Source: Bacillota bacterium | GTDB taxonomy: Bacteria; Bacillota; Clostridia; Christensenellales; SZUA-584 | Length of the DNA: 64,000 bases | Direction of reading: 5' to 3' | NCBI GenBank assembly: GCA_023415795.1 | Contig: JAEZJG010000006.1 | Coordinates: 32,411 to 96,410 of the forward strand | Shown: in pieces, positions 25,803-34,681 of the stretch | Layout: each line of letters opens with the position of its first letter | Position numbering within the stretch: position 1 is the stretch's first letter | The notes under the pieces: generated by a model | The model's database searches: none | Seen by the model: the letters and a program-made list of their open reading frames with translations, nothing else | What the model was told of the DNA's origin: nothing | Translations under genes and position numbers: made by a program

Positions 25803-26939
25803 ATGGACTATTCAAAAGAGAATTTATTTAATATGCTCCTCCACTCTGTTCATAATTGCGATTTATGTGAGAGACTTTGTTCTCGAAAAAAAGTTCTATC
25901 GAAGTACAGTGGCAATCTTCATTCCAAGGTATTATTTATTGCTGAAGCACCAGGCAGGCTAGGAGCAGATTGTACCGGCATTCCACTTTACGGGGATAAG
26001 ACAGGAGATAATTTTGAAATATTGCTTAATAATATTGGATGGAGCCGCAATGATGTTTTTATAACCAACGCTGTACTATGCAATCCTCAAGATGAAAATG
26101 GGAATAATTCAACACCCAAAAGTGATGAAATAATCAATTGTAGTACATATTTAAGAATGACAATTAAGCTAATCAATCCCGAAGTGATTGTCACTTTAGG
26201 TGCAAAGGCTTTGGAAGCATTGAAGAGAATACATGAGCATGAATTTACATTAAAGAGTGCTGCTGGAACTTATCAGAAATGGGATAAGTATATTCTTTAT
26301 CCTTTATATCATATGGGTCCGAGAGCTTTAGTTCATAGGCCACTTGCTGAACAACGAGCAGATTTTATTAAACTCTCGCACTATATAGATCCAATGGATG
26401 GCATTAAGAAAAAAAATAGAACACAAAGAGAATCACAAAAGCAAAATGACAGACTACTACCATTAGCAAAGTTAGTTGTTGATTTCTGTAATGAGCTTTC
26501 ATTATTTAAATTAACCAAGCTTCTATATTTAATTGACTATACCTCACTTAAGCAATTTGGTAATAGCATCAGTGGGTCAGTATTTCTACGCATGCAAGAG
26601 GGTCCATGGATACCATCACTTAGTTCTTTGATTAATAATAACAAGAGATATTTCTCTGTATTTTTCATAAAGAAGCAGCCATATGTGCACTCAACAACAG
26701 AAAGATACGAAGATGATAGGTATTCAACAACAGAAAAGGAGTTAGTACTTAATGTTCTTCGACAGTACGCAACATTATCTGATTCGGAACTTAAGACAGT
26801 TGTCTATCTGACAAAGCCTATGAGGTACATTTTGCGAGAAGAAAAAAAGGGAGAAAATATGCTCCGAATACCCGTTTTATATAGAGACGACACTGTGATT
26901 AATCTGCATGATACTAGGCCGACTGAAGATAACATATGA
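25803..26939 (+). CDS. Family-4-like uracil-DNA glycosylase fused to a Panacea (DUF4065) domain
   Basis: A 378-residue fusion. Residues ~1-195 are a Fe-S uracil-DNA glycosylase: four Cys (19, 22, 93, 113) match the [4Fe-4S] pattern, the motif-1 segment is AEAPGRLGADCTGIPLYGD, TNAVLCNP follows, and the C-terminal motif reads YHMGPRAL instead of the usual YHPSPR, so the specificity loop is altered. Residues ~218-375 match the Panacea domain (KLTKLLYLIDYTSLKQFG, EGPWIP), known from versatile antitoxins and phage-related adaptors. I know of no characterised protein with this fusion. It begins 12 bases after the radical SAM gene and ends the island. Confidence 0.75.
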   Translation: MDYSKENLFNMLLHSVHNCDLCERLCSRKKVLSKYSGNLHSKVLFIAEAPGRLGADCTGIPLYGDKTGDNFEILLNNIGWSRNDVFITNAVLCNPQDENGNNSTPKSDEIINCSTYLRMTIKLINPEVIVTLGAKALEALKRIHEHEFTLKSAAGTYQKWDKYILYPLYHMGPRALVHRPLAEQRADFIKLSHYIDPMDGIKKKNRTQRESQKQNDRLLPLAKLVVDFCNELSLFKLTKLLYLIDYTSLKQFGNSISGSVFLRMQEGPWIPSLSSLINNNKRYFSVFFIKKQPYVHSTTERYEDDRYSTTEKELVLNVLRQYATLSDSELKTVVYLTKPMRYILREEKKGENMLRIPVLYRDDTVINLHDTRPTEDNI

Positions 26940-26999
26940 TAGCACGCCCTTCCATGTCTTTCAATCGGCTTTGCAGGGGAAAGGCACACCAAAAGCCGT

Positions 27000-27053
27000 G
27001 TTACGCTACTCACAAACGCTTTGTTTGTGTCCCAGACACAAGCAAAGCGTAAC
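27000..27053. repeat. Long imperfect inverted repeat at the right edge of the island
   Basis: GTTACGCT (27000-27007) and AGCGTAAC (27046-27053) are exact complements. Inside, ACGCTTTGTTTGTGT (27016-27030) nearly matches the complement of 27036-27050. There is no adjoining T run, so it may be a bidirectional hairpin, a boundary element or a weak terminator between convergent genes. Confidence 0.5.
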
Positions 27054-27065
27054 CCCGATGGCAGA

Positions 27066-27611
27066 CTAGTGGCTGCCATCGGAAAGCTCCGCCAGCTTCC
27101 GCGCCGTATTCGCATTCCTAATCGTGACGCTGCTATACGCCTTGGTGCCCACAATCTTGCTGTAGCGTGTGCGAGACCATGTCTTGCGCGGGGCAGACCA
27201 GAATATCACCGGACCATGGCTGGCCACCTGCTCGTATTCGGGCTTGGTGTCGCCAATCTGCGGCATCAGCGTTTCCGGCGTGGCAGGCGGCAGCACGAAT
27301 AAGGCGTTGTGGGTAGAGTCCGCATCGTGCCCCCACCAGTCGGGTGCGTGGGCAATCGCGTCTTTCAGCGCCGCGGCTGTTATCACCATCACGGGCACGG
27401 CAAAGCCAAATCGCCGGGCGATCAGCTCCTCGCATTGCTGTGCGAGCGCGGTCTGCGAACCCTCCGCCGTAAACAGCACGTTGCCGCTGTTGATGTACGT
27501 GGATACGTCGGCAAAGCCCGCCTGCTCGAACAGCGCCTTTAGCTCCTTCATGGGCACGGTGTTTTTGCCGCCCACGTTGATGCCCCGCAAAAGGGCAATA
27601 TATCTCTCCAT
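27066..27611 (-). CDS. DUF1697 family protein
   Basis: About 181 residues from the ATG at 27611, chosen because the family begins with a segment like MERYIALLRGINVGGKN; an in-frame ATG at 27629 is also possible. The conserved INSGNVLF and the following alpha/beta architecture match DUF1697, a common bacterial family without established function. GC content is normal, so it lies outside the AT-rich island. Confidence 0.82.
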   Translation of the reverse strand: MERYIALLRGINVGGKNTVPMKELKALFEQAGFADVSTYINSGNVLFTAEGSQTALAQQCEELIARRFGFAVPVMVITAAALKDAIAHAPDWWGHDADSTHNALFVLPPATPETLMPQIGDTKPEYEQVASHGPVIFWSAPRKTWSRTRYSKIVGTKAYSSVTIRNANTARKLAELSDGSH

Positions 27612-27752
27612 ATTATATCCCACAGGCATGACAGCTTCTCTTTCACGTTGACCACGCCCATGGCTTGTCCTCCTTTGCTGAGCGGGGATATATTTTCACT
27701 ATACCGCCCATAGATGCCGCTGTCAAACAGCGCCGCGCTGCGGTGCAAGTGC

Positions 27753-28433
27753 CTAGCGGCAGCGGGGTTCGCGCACCTCGTCAGACCAGACCAGCGTGAA
27801 TTCGGGGATGCCGCTGGCATACGGCGCAATCTGATACTGCTGGAAATAGACCACCACGCCGTGCGCGTTCAGAAAGAAGCTGCGCGGGTTGAAGTTCTGC
27901 GCCGCGTTTTTCTGGTAGTCGTCGAAATACATGGCGGTGCCCTCGGCAAGCTGGTCGGCAATTTGCGCGTTGATGGATTCCAGCACGAACGCGGGATATG
28001 GCACGGGCGGGGCAAGGAAGCGTGGCAGCGGCTGTCGCTGCGCGTTCTTCAAATCCCACGTGTCGGACGAGCGGATGGTGTTGCCGTGCGCGCCGCCGGT
28101 GAATTGGTAGTTGTCGGCATACAGGCTGACGGTGCAGTTCTGGTTGTAGGTGATGGTGTGCACCATCATGGCCTCGTAGGCGTGAAAGGGGTAGTCGTGC
28201 GACGTTGCGTACTCGTAATCGCGCACAGCCTGCGGATACAATATCTGGCGGTAACGCTGCCGCTGCAGCGCGGCGCGCGAGTGATAATAGCGGTTCATTT
28301 CGTTGACCGCGATGCGAAACACGGCGGACGAAAACTCCGGGTAGCGGATGGTGTATGTCAGCACAGGCACGCCTTTGTGCAGCAGCGTTTCTTCCATCAC
28401 CTGTTCGCGCACGATAATCGGGTCGCCAATCAT
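27753..28433 (-). CDS. DUF3298/DUF4163 domain protein
   Basis: About 226 residues from the ATG at 28433, which is preceded by AGGAGG; the much longer open frame extending to 29582 is the shadow of galM. The segment GGAHGNTIRSSDTWDL near residue 110 is the hallmark of the DUF3298 domain found in RsiV-like anti-sigma factors and exported proteins. No signal peptide or membrane helix is visible, so it seems cytoplasmic. Function unknown. Confidence 0.75.
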   Translation of the reverse strand: MIGDPIIVREQVMEETLLHKGVPVLTYTIRYPEFSSAVFRIAVNEMNRYYHSRAALQRQRYRQILYPQAVRDYEYATSHDYPFHAYEAMMVHTITYNQNCTVSLYADNYQFTGGAHGNTIRSSDTWDLKNAQRQPLPRFLAPPVPYPAFVLESINAQIADQLAEGTAMYFDDYQKNAAQNFNPRSFFLNAHGVVVYFQQYQIAPYASGIPEFTLVWSDEVREPRCR

Positions 28434-28628
28434 GGGGGAGCCCTCCTTGTTGGGTTCTATGCTCACTAATAATCTATTCGTCCGGCGGCGTACGCAGACC
28501 GCAGTTGTTCTTTCCGCGCAAACAAAACCGCAAAATAATGCGTGAATTAGTGTTTGTGTGTACGCTTGAGTGAATGCTATAATATGTTGACAAATGTGGA
28601 TATCAGGAAAAATTGGAGGGAGACGCGC

Positions 28629-29678
28629 ATGAACAGAACAGAGTTTGGCAAGCTGAAGGACGGGCGGACGGCATACCTTTACACCATACGCAATCAGAAT
28701 GGATTGGAAGCGACAATAACCGATTTCGGCGGCATATTGACAAAGCTGCTGGTGCCGGATAAGGACGGTCAGCTGGTGGATATCGTGCTGGGCTTCGATA
28801 CGCTGGCGGAGTATGAAGTGAACCCGCCGTATCTGGGCGCGATCATCGGTCGTTGCGGCAACCGTATCGCGGGCGGCAAGTTCTCGCTGGACGGCGTGGA
28901 CTATACTTTGGACTGCAACGAGGGCGGCAATAACCACCTGCACGGCGGTTTTGTGGGCTTCGACAAGAAGCTGTGGAACGCCACGCAGACGGCAGAGGAC
29001 AGCCTGACGCTGACGCTGCTGAGCGAGGACGGCGATCAGGGCTATCCGGGCAACCTGATTGTGGGCGTGACATATGCGCTGACGGCGGACAACGCGCTGG
29101 TGATCACGTACCGCGGCATGAGCGACAAGAAGACGCTGCTGAACCTGACCAACCACACGTATTTCAACCTCGCGGGGCAGTCGGCAGACACCATATACAG
29201 CCAGTGGGTGCGCATACAATCGGATGCGATCACGGAGATCACGGACAATCTGGCGCTGACGGGACGGCTGTTTGATGTGACGGGCTCGCCGCTGGATTTC
29301 CGCAGCCCCAAGCAGCTGGGTCAGGATATCGCGTCCGATCAGCAGCAGATGGCGCTGGCGGGTGGCTTCGACCACAACTATGTACTGAACCCCGGTTGCA
29401 CAGCGGCGGCGTACAGCGAAGAGACGGGTATCTTCATGGAGGTGAGCACCGATCTGCCCGGCGTGCAGCTTTACTCCGGCAACTTCATTGCGGATACGCT
29501 GACGTTCAAGGGTGGGCGCAACTCCCAGAAGCACCGCGGCTTCTGCTTGGAGACGCAGTATGTGCCGGATGCCATCAACCATCCGGAGTTCACCAGCCCC
29601 ATACTGGAGCCGGGTGTGCCGTATGTGACGGAGACGCGCTTCGCGTTTGGCGCGGGCAAGCCGTCCTGGATGAAGTAA
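28629..29678 (+). CDS. galM: Aldose 1-epimerase (galactose mutarotase)
   Basis: About 349 residues from the ATG at 28629 (RBS GGAGGGAG). It interconverts alpha and beta anomers of galactose and related sugars. The conserved GRCGNRIAGGKF, the HLHGG segment, the catalytic LTNHTYFNL with His, and the Glu in LETQYVPD are all present, matching the usual length and motif order. It is not next to other galactose genes. A bidirectional promoter probably lies between 28434 and 28628. Confidence 0.93.
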   Translation: MNRTEFGKLKDGRTAYLYTIRNQNGLEATITDFGGILTKLLVPDKDGQLVDIVLGFDTLAEYEVNPPYLGAIIGRCGNRIAGGKFSLDGVDYTLDCNEGGNNHLHGGFVGFDKKLWNATQTAEDSLTLTLLSEDGDQGYPGNLIVGVTYALTADNALVITYRGMSDKKTLLNLTNHTYFNLAGQSADTIYSQWVRIQSDAITEITDNLALTGRLFDVTGSPLDFRSPKQLGQDIASDQQQMALAGGFDHNYVLNPGCTAAAYSEETGIFMEVSTDLPGVQLYSGNFIADTLTFKGGRNSQKHRGFCLETQYVPDAINHPEFTSPILEPGVPYVTETRFAFGAGKPSWMK

Positions 29679-29771
29679 TATCTATAGGCGATGATCATGG
29701 GCTGTCCGCAAACGGGCAGCCTCTTTTCTAAATTGGGTAAGAATAGTGAGCAGACACAGGAGGAGAAAACC

Positions 29772-30107
29772 ATGACGGACACATTCTTTGTATCGCTGGA
29801 CGTGCAAAGCGCGATTAACGTGATCGACAACGCGGTGGTGCGCGGCAGCATCACGGGAGAGCGCATCGACAGCTATGGGCAGGCGGCTCCAGGCGGCGGT
29901 GGCTTTGCGGTGCTGGTGTACGAGAAGCACTATTACCGCGCGGGCAACCGGCTCACGCTCACGGTGACGCTGGACGATCTCTCGGGCAGAACGCGTGTAC
30001 ACTGCGTGGGAGGCGGCGGGGGAGAAGGTCTGTTTCGCTTCGATTGGGGCGCGTCCAAGAGCTTTTCGGGCGTTGTGCAAAACGCACTGGCGCAATGGCG
30101 GGAGTAG
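29772..30107 (+). CDS. Small conserved protein of unknown function (possibly DUF6054)
   Basis: A 111-residue protein starting at the ATG of 29772, which has AGGAGGAGAAAACC before it. The sequence is beta-rich with a Gly-rich turn (GGGGGEG) and a conserved-looking VLVYEKHYYRAGNRLTLTV. It resembles a small uncharacterised Firmicute family, but I cannot confirm this without a search. Confidence 0.6.
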   Translation: MTDTFFVSLDVQSAINVIDNAVVRGSITGERIDSYGQAAPGGGGFAVLVYEKHYYRAGNRLTLTVTLDDLSGRTRVHCVGGGGGEGLFRFDWGASKSFSGVVQNALAQWRE

Positions 30108-30214
30108 CATCAAGGCAAATCCACTGTTGCTTTGGTCTGAGTCAAACCCATGCTGACTCCATCCATCAAGCTTGCGCCTCCCGCCGCCCTCGTCTATGGG
30201 AGTGTTATGTTAAC

Positions 30215-30240
30215 AAAAGGGAGAGGCTTAACCTCTCCAC
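30215..30240 (-). terminator. Intrinsic terminator of the SDR gene
   Basis: On the minus strand GGAGAGG, TTAAG, CCTCTCC is followed by CTTTTG. Confidence 0.8.
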
Positions 30241-30258
30241 TTAACGATTCGTTCTATT

Positions 30259-31110
30259 CTACAGAGTCCACATCTCTGCCCGCTGGGATATAGGCTGCTT
30301 GCCGTCCACGTCGCGCAGTCCGTAACGCTCGCCCAGCTCGGCGGATATCAGTATCTGTCCCGTGTCGTGGAGGCTGTTCTTGTCCAGCGCCAGCGCGGCC
30401 ACGCACCGCCCCACAAACTGCGGCGACTCCAGCGTGGACACATCCAGCGCGGGATCGTACTTTGCCGCCTCCAGCATGCCCTCGGTGGCCACTGAACCGG
30501 GGTACAGCGACAATGCGGTCACGCCGTAGTCCTTCAGCTCGTGCGCGGCATCGGCCGACAGCTTATCCAAGGCCGCCTTGCACACGCCGTACGACACGTT
30601 GTTCCAGTAACGCCGTCCGCCGTAATACGATATGTTGACGATGAGACCTGACTTTTGCGCTGTCATCAATCGCGCTGCGTGCATCGCCGCCGTATATGCC
30701 GAGCGCACACCCACGCGCCACTCGTCGTCCAACAGTGCCGTTGGCTGCTGCCAAAAGGGCGTGCCGAAGAAGTAGCCGCCCATCACGTGCGGCGCACCCG
30801 CCCATGCGCTGTTTACCAGTATATCCAGACGCCCTTGCTCCTTCGCGACGCGCTCGAACAGCGCCGCCGTCTCATCGTCGTTTGAGTGGTCGCACCTGTG
30901 TGCGATGCCCACGCCGCCCAGCTCGTTGACCAGCTCGGCTGTGCGGTGAATCGTCGCACCCTTGAGGAACGGCGGCAATGCCTCATCGCTCTCGGTGCGC
31001 CCCGTAATGTATACCGTCGCGCCGTATTCCGCCAGCCCCAACGCCACACCCTTGCCCACGCCGCGGCTTGCTCCCGTTACAATCGCCACCTTGCCTTTTA
31101 GTTCGTTCAT
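30259..31110 (-). CDS. Short-chain dehydrogenase/reductase
   Basis: A 283-residue SDR. The cofactor motif VTGASRGVGKG is near residue 11 and the catalytic YGVCK near 178, with a Ser in VNISYYGG upstream. Arg in TGRTES after the second strand suggests NADPH. Residues 45-60 contain an insertion found in a subfamily of SDRs related to eukaryotic DHRS1. Substrate unknown. It is monocistronic. The gap 31111-31324 has nothing beyond probable promoter sequence. Confidence 0.85.
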   Translation of the reverse strand: MNELKGKVAIVTGASRGVGKGVALGLAEYGATVYITGRTESDEALPPFLKGATIHRTAELVNELGGVGIAHRCDHSNDDETAALFERVAKEQGRLDILVNSAWAGAPHVMGGYFFGTPFWQQPTALLDDEWRVGVRSAYTAAMHAARLMTAQKSGLIVNISYYGGRRYWNNVSYGVCKAALDKLSADAAHELKDYGVTALSLYPGSVATEGMLEAAKYDPALDVSTLESPQFVGRCVAALALDKNSLHDTGQILISAELGERYGLRDVDGKQPISQRAEMWTL

Positions 31111-31324
31111 GACTGTTGCCTCCGCAAATTGTTAAATAATTGGCACAGTATAATTATGGCATAAAAATATAGTGAGAGCAATATACGCGGTTATTTCCAC
31201 TTGAGTGTATATATTAATTTGTTTAATATGGCTCAGGTCAGTTGTTATATTGCTTGATGACTAATAATTGTTCACTGTTTTGCGGCTATGCCCAGTTCAC
31301 GCTGCTTATGAACATATGGCGCGT

Positions 31325-31771
31325 TTATGTGTGAGGCTGCAGCCAGCAGATGAATGCCGTTTTATCACGGCGGTTGTAGCCTGCCTGTTCGTAGAAGCGC
31401 AGAGTGAGCTCCTCCTTGGAGCCTGTAAGCAGCATAAGCTTATAGCAGCCCTCCTGCATCGCCAATTCCTTGGCATGGTTGAGACACGCTGTGGCATAGC
31501 CTTTGCGGCGGTATGCCTCGTGCGTCACCACGTTTTCTATTAACGCGTAAGGGCGCTGCCCGTGCGTCAGATTGGGTATGATAACGAGAACGCACGATGA
31601 CACAACGATCCCATCCGCCTCTGCTAACACGATGTGATGACCGGGATCGTCTATGATGCGCCGCCATAACGCGTGCAAAGCGGGGCTGTCCTCCGGCAGC
31701 ACATTGCCGTGCAGCTGCGTGTAAAGCATAAGCAGACCGTCAAGATCGGCTTCGACTGCTTCTCTTACCAT
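31325..31771 (-). CDS. GNAT family N-acetyltransferase
   Basis: About 148 residues from the ATG at 31771, which has AGAGGTG nine bases upstream; a GTG at 31783 is an alternative. The acetyl-CoA binding motif is visible as VTHEAYRRKGYATACL and the C-terminal region has FYEQAGY. The family transfers acetyl groups to amines on small molecules or proteins. Substrate unknown. Confidence 0.82.
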   Translation of the reverse strand: MVREAVEADLDGLLMLYTQLHGNVLPEDSPALHALWRRIIDDPGHHIVLAEADGIVVSSCVLVIIPNLTHGQRPYALIENVVTHEAYRRKGYATACLNHAKELAMQEGCYKLMLLTGSKEELTLRFYEQAGYNRRDKTAFICWLQPHT

Positions 31772-31924
31772 AAGCGCTGTCACCTCTCGTAATCAGCTTT
31801 TACCGGATTATATCACAATTCCCGCGAGTTGCCATACAAATGCTTGAGCTGGAAACGCAGTTATCATATAATGGGTATAGAACTTTCATTTTGTATCACT
31901 TCATATTGCTGGGGGGAACACCTG

Positions 31925-33577
31925 ATGAGACGATTAAGGGCTGTTATTCTGGCGGCTGCTTGGCTGCTTGGCTTGGTGTGCTTCGCGCCTGCGGCGTTTG
32001 CGGCGGACTATTACGAGGATGAGGAGTCTGGCGTCCGATTCGAGATATTTGAAGGCTGGGAACAGGGAGAAGTGGATCAGAATAACGAATATGTAAAAGA
32101 AATATTTTATAAAGAATTGCACTTTATATCATACACATATGGTGATATGTGGAGTATGATTCCTGAAGAGGAACGTCTGTTGTATGACCGTTCGGACATA
32201 AATAATTCCACATTCTCTGAGCAGTATATTCTGAACATATACGGAACTGACGGTGAAGTTTCCATTGTTAATTTTGGAGATAATGAATATTATGTTTGGA
32301 AAGGCATGCTGACGGGCAGTAATGTGGGCATGGATGTTGAGCTTGACTCAATAGTTGCGGTACGGGTTTACGATGCACGAATGTATCATTTCATGTGCCA
32401 GGCATTTACGTTGGAGGATGCTTATGTTGACGAGTTTGAGCAGATGCTGGCAACGACGGAATATACGAAGGAGACTGCTTCCGCTCCGATCGTGACTATT
32501 CCCCCGGCTGCCGTCCAAGAAACATTCGCCATGCCCGAAGAAACGTATTTATACCAGTCAGAAGAGGAGGATTACTTTGCCGATAATGAATACTCGTATT
32601 CGTCATATAACAGCGATCTGCCCTCGGCGGGCGGTGTCTTACTCAGTTTGATTTTAACAGTGGTTGTGTATTCGCTCCCCATCATCATCTATCGCTATGG
32701 CATACGCAAACGCCCGATGGAGAGAAAGGCTGCGATCAAGTTAACGGTCTTATACGGTATCGGCGCGTTATTCGTGATGACGCTGTTGATGTCTGCGCTT
32801 GGAGGAAGCAGCGGTCTGGGCGGTGCCATAATACTCTGGAGCTTTATCAACTTTAATATGCTGACACGCGGCAAAGATAAAAGCAATGAAGGGAACCGCT
32901 CGTATTGCGCATATTCGCTGCCGAATGACCCCGGGCCGTCGGGCGGTAGTTGGCGCCCGGCAGCCCCGCCGAATCCGTATGCGCCCCGAACGTCGGACAG
33001 CAGCGGCGGCACCACACAGACAGTTCAGGGGAAGCCATATGCCACACCGCCAAGCAGCGTGCTGGACAATTCGGCGTGGCCGGCGACGTCAAAGGATTTA
33101 GAGAAGCAGAGGATAATCGGAAAGACTTATACAGGCGGAAGCGCTGTGCCGCCGCAGACGGGTCAGAGCAATCCGTACGCTGCACCGCCGCAGATGGGGC
33201 AAAGCAATCCGTACGCTGCGCCGTCACAAACGGGGCAAAGCAATCCGTACGCCGCACCGCCGCAGACGGTGCAAAGCAATCCGTATGCGCCGCCGCAGCC
33301 GAGGCAGAGCACATCGGCGGGCATTGACAGGCTGACAACGCGAAGAGATTTAGAAGACAATAAGCAAAAGGGCAGAAGAAAGACCTCTGCCCCTGCGTCT
33401 GCCGGCAGCACAAGCATGCCGCCGTCGCGCACAAACGAAACGAAGGCGAAGGAACGGCAGGACAAATACAACCGCGGCGAGGATCGCAAAAACAGGCGGG
33501 GTGAAGAGCCGGAGCGCGGTCACGGGGTGGAACGCAAGCGCGGACACGATCCGCACAAATACTGGCGCGGCGAGTGA
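31925..33577 (+). CDS. Exported membrane protein with proline-rich repeat tail
   Basis: About 550 residues from the ATG at 31925 (RBS GGGGGG). It begins with a signal peptide (positive start, hydrophobic core, AFAAD cleavage region). Residues ~25-195 form an acidic extracytoplasmic domain; three hydrophobic helices follow (~235-260, 275-295, 298-312). The remaining ~240 residues are cytoplasmic, disordered, Pro/Gln/Asn-rich with four 12-residue repeats, and end in a highly basic Arg/Lys/Glu segment. I do not recognise the extracellular domain. Confidence 0.75.
   Translation: MRRLRAVILAAAWLLGLVCFAPAAFAADYYEDEESGVRFEIFEGWEQGEVDQNNEYVKEIFYKELHFISYTYGDMWSMIPEEERLLYDRSDINNSTFSEQYILNIYGTDGEVSIVNFGDNEYYVWKGMLTGSNVGMDVELDSIVAVRVYDARMYHFMCQAFTLEDAYVDEFEQMLATTEYTKETASAPIVTIPPAAVQETFAMPEETYLYQSEEEDYFADNEYSYSSYNSDLPSAGGVLLSLILTVVVYSLPIIIYRYGIRKRPMERKAAIKLTVLYGIGALFVMTLLMSALGGSSGLGGAIILWSFINFNMLTRGKDKSNEGNRSYCAYSLPNDPGPSGGSWRPAAPPNPYAPRTSDSSGGTTQTVQGKPYATPPSSVLDNSAWPATSKDLEKQRIIGKTYTGGSAVPPQTGQSNPYAAPPQMGQSNPYAAPSQTGQSNPYAAPPQTVQSNPYAPPQPRQSTSAGIDRLTTRRDLEDNKQKGRRKTSAPASAGSTSMPPSRTNETKAKERQDKYNRGEDRKNRRGEEPERGHGVERKRGHDPHKYWRGE
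33152..33295 (+). repeat. Four tandem 36-bp coding repeats
   Basis: Units start at 33152, 33188, 33224 and 33260 and encode variants of PQTGQSNPYAAP. The third begins SQTGQ and the fourth is PQTVQSNPYAPP. Exact 36-base periodicity with synonymous and nonsynonymous differences indicates older tandem duplication and possible length polymorphism. Confidence 0.9.
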
Positions 33578-33623
33578 TGGATTGCGGCACAGAGCCGCCA
33601 GAAATACAAGGGAGGTAAAACAC

Positions 33624-34472
33624 GTGAGTAATGTACGGCAGGTGAAGAAGCTGGTGACGGGGCATGCCACTGTGGATGGCGCGGGTGTGCGTCTGGTGCG
33701 CGTGTTGGGGCACGACGACGTGGTGAACTTTGATCCGTTCCTGATGCTGGATGCCTTTGATTCGACCAATCCGTCAGATTATACGAAGGGCTTTCCATGG
33801 CATCCGCATCGCGGCATCGAGACAGTGACGTATCTGGTGAGCGGACGCATTGAGCATGGGGACAGCCTTGGCAACAGCGGGGTGATCGGCGATGGAGACT
33901 GCCAATGGATGACGGCGGGCTCCGGCATCATTCATCAGGAGATGCCCAAGGCCAGCCCGCGCATGCTGGGCGTACAGCTATGGCTGAATCTGCCCGCTAA
34001 AGACAAGATGTGCGCACCCCATTACAATGGTATTGAACAAGCAGACATACCTGTGGTGGCAGAGGACGGCGCGCGGGTGCGTGTGATATCCGGAATGTAC
34101 CGCGGCACGCAAGGAGCAACGCAAGGCAGCTATGTGCAGACGTTGTATCTGGACGTGCAGATGGAAGCAGGCGCAGTCTGGCAAGCGGAAACTGATTCGC
34201 AGGGCACGCTGTTTGTGTATGTGATGGCGGGCGCGGGAGCATTTGGAGACCCGGCGGAGAAGGTGGCGCAACGGCATGCGGCGCTGTTTGGAGAGGGCGA
34301 TACCTTGCGTGTGACAGCGGGCGAACAGGGGCTTCATTTCCTGCTATTGTGTGCGCGTCCGCTGCGCGAGCCCATCGCGTGGGGCGGCCCTATCGTTATG
34401 AACACCCAGGAGGAGCTGCGCTTGGCTTTCCGTGAGCTGGATGAAGGCACGTTCATCAAGCACGATGTATAG
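33624..34472 (+). CDS. Pirin family protein
   Basis: About 282 residues from the GTG at 33624 (RBS GGGAGG). It has the bicupin fold of pirins; the metal ligands of the N-terminal cupin are visible as HPHRGIET and IIHQEMP. Bacterial pirins act as quercetinases or as redox-responsive partners of metabolic enzymes. No neighbour points to a pathway. It follows the repeat-tail protein by 46 bases and may share its transcript. Confidence 0.88.
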   Translation: MSNVRQVKKLVTGHATVDGAGVRLVRVLGHDDVVNFDPFLMLDAFDSTNPSDYTKGFPWHPHRGIETVTYLVSGRIEHGDSLGNSGVIGDGDCQWMTAGSGIIHQEMPKASPRMLGVQLWLNLPAKDKMCAPHYNGIEQADIPVVAEDGARVRVISGMYRGTQGATQGSYVQTLYLDVQMEAGAVWQAETDSQGTLFVYVMAGAGAFGDPAEKVAQRHAALFGEGDTLRVTAGEQGLHFLLLCARPLREPIAWGGPIVMNTQEELRLAFRELDEGTFIKHDV

Positions 34473-34632
34473 GTGCCTGTTCTTGCTGGGGCAGAGTACA
34501 AAAGTCATTTTGATATGTGCTCAGTACAAAATCATGCATTGCCGCATCACATAAGTAAATATGATATGGCGATTAATGTGTTTAAAACAGCACCTTAACA
34601 CGATGACGAAAAATAAGACAGGCAAAAGAGAG

Positions 34633-34676
34633 GCGTCTCCCGCATATGCTTTTGTATGGCATAAATGCGGAGGCGC
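34633..34676 (+). promoter_or_regulatory. Hairpin that sequesters the sigK ribosome binding site
   Basis: GCGTCTCCCGCAT (34633-34645) pairs, with one bulge and one mismatch, to ATGCGGAGGCGC (34665-34676). The 3' arm contains GGAGG (34669-34673), eight bases before the ATG at 34682, so translation of the sigma factor may be controlled by this structure. Confidence 0.55.
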
Positions 34677-34681
34677 TTTTC

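Noticed and set aside
27753..29582. 609-codon open frame on the minus strand
   Set aside because: Most of it is the antisense of galM. Only the part from the ATG at 28433, with its own AGGAGG, is a credible DUF3298 gene.
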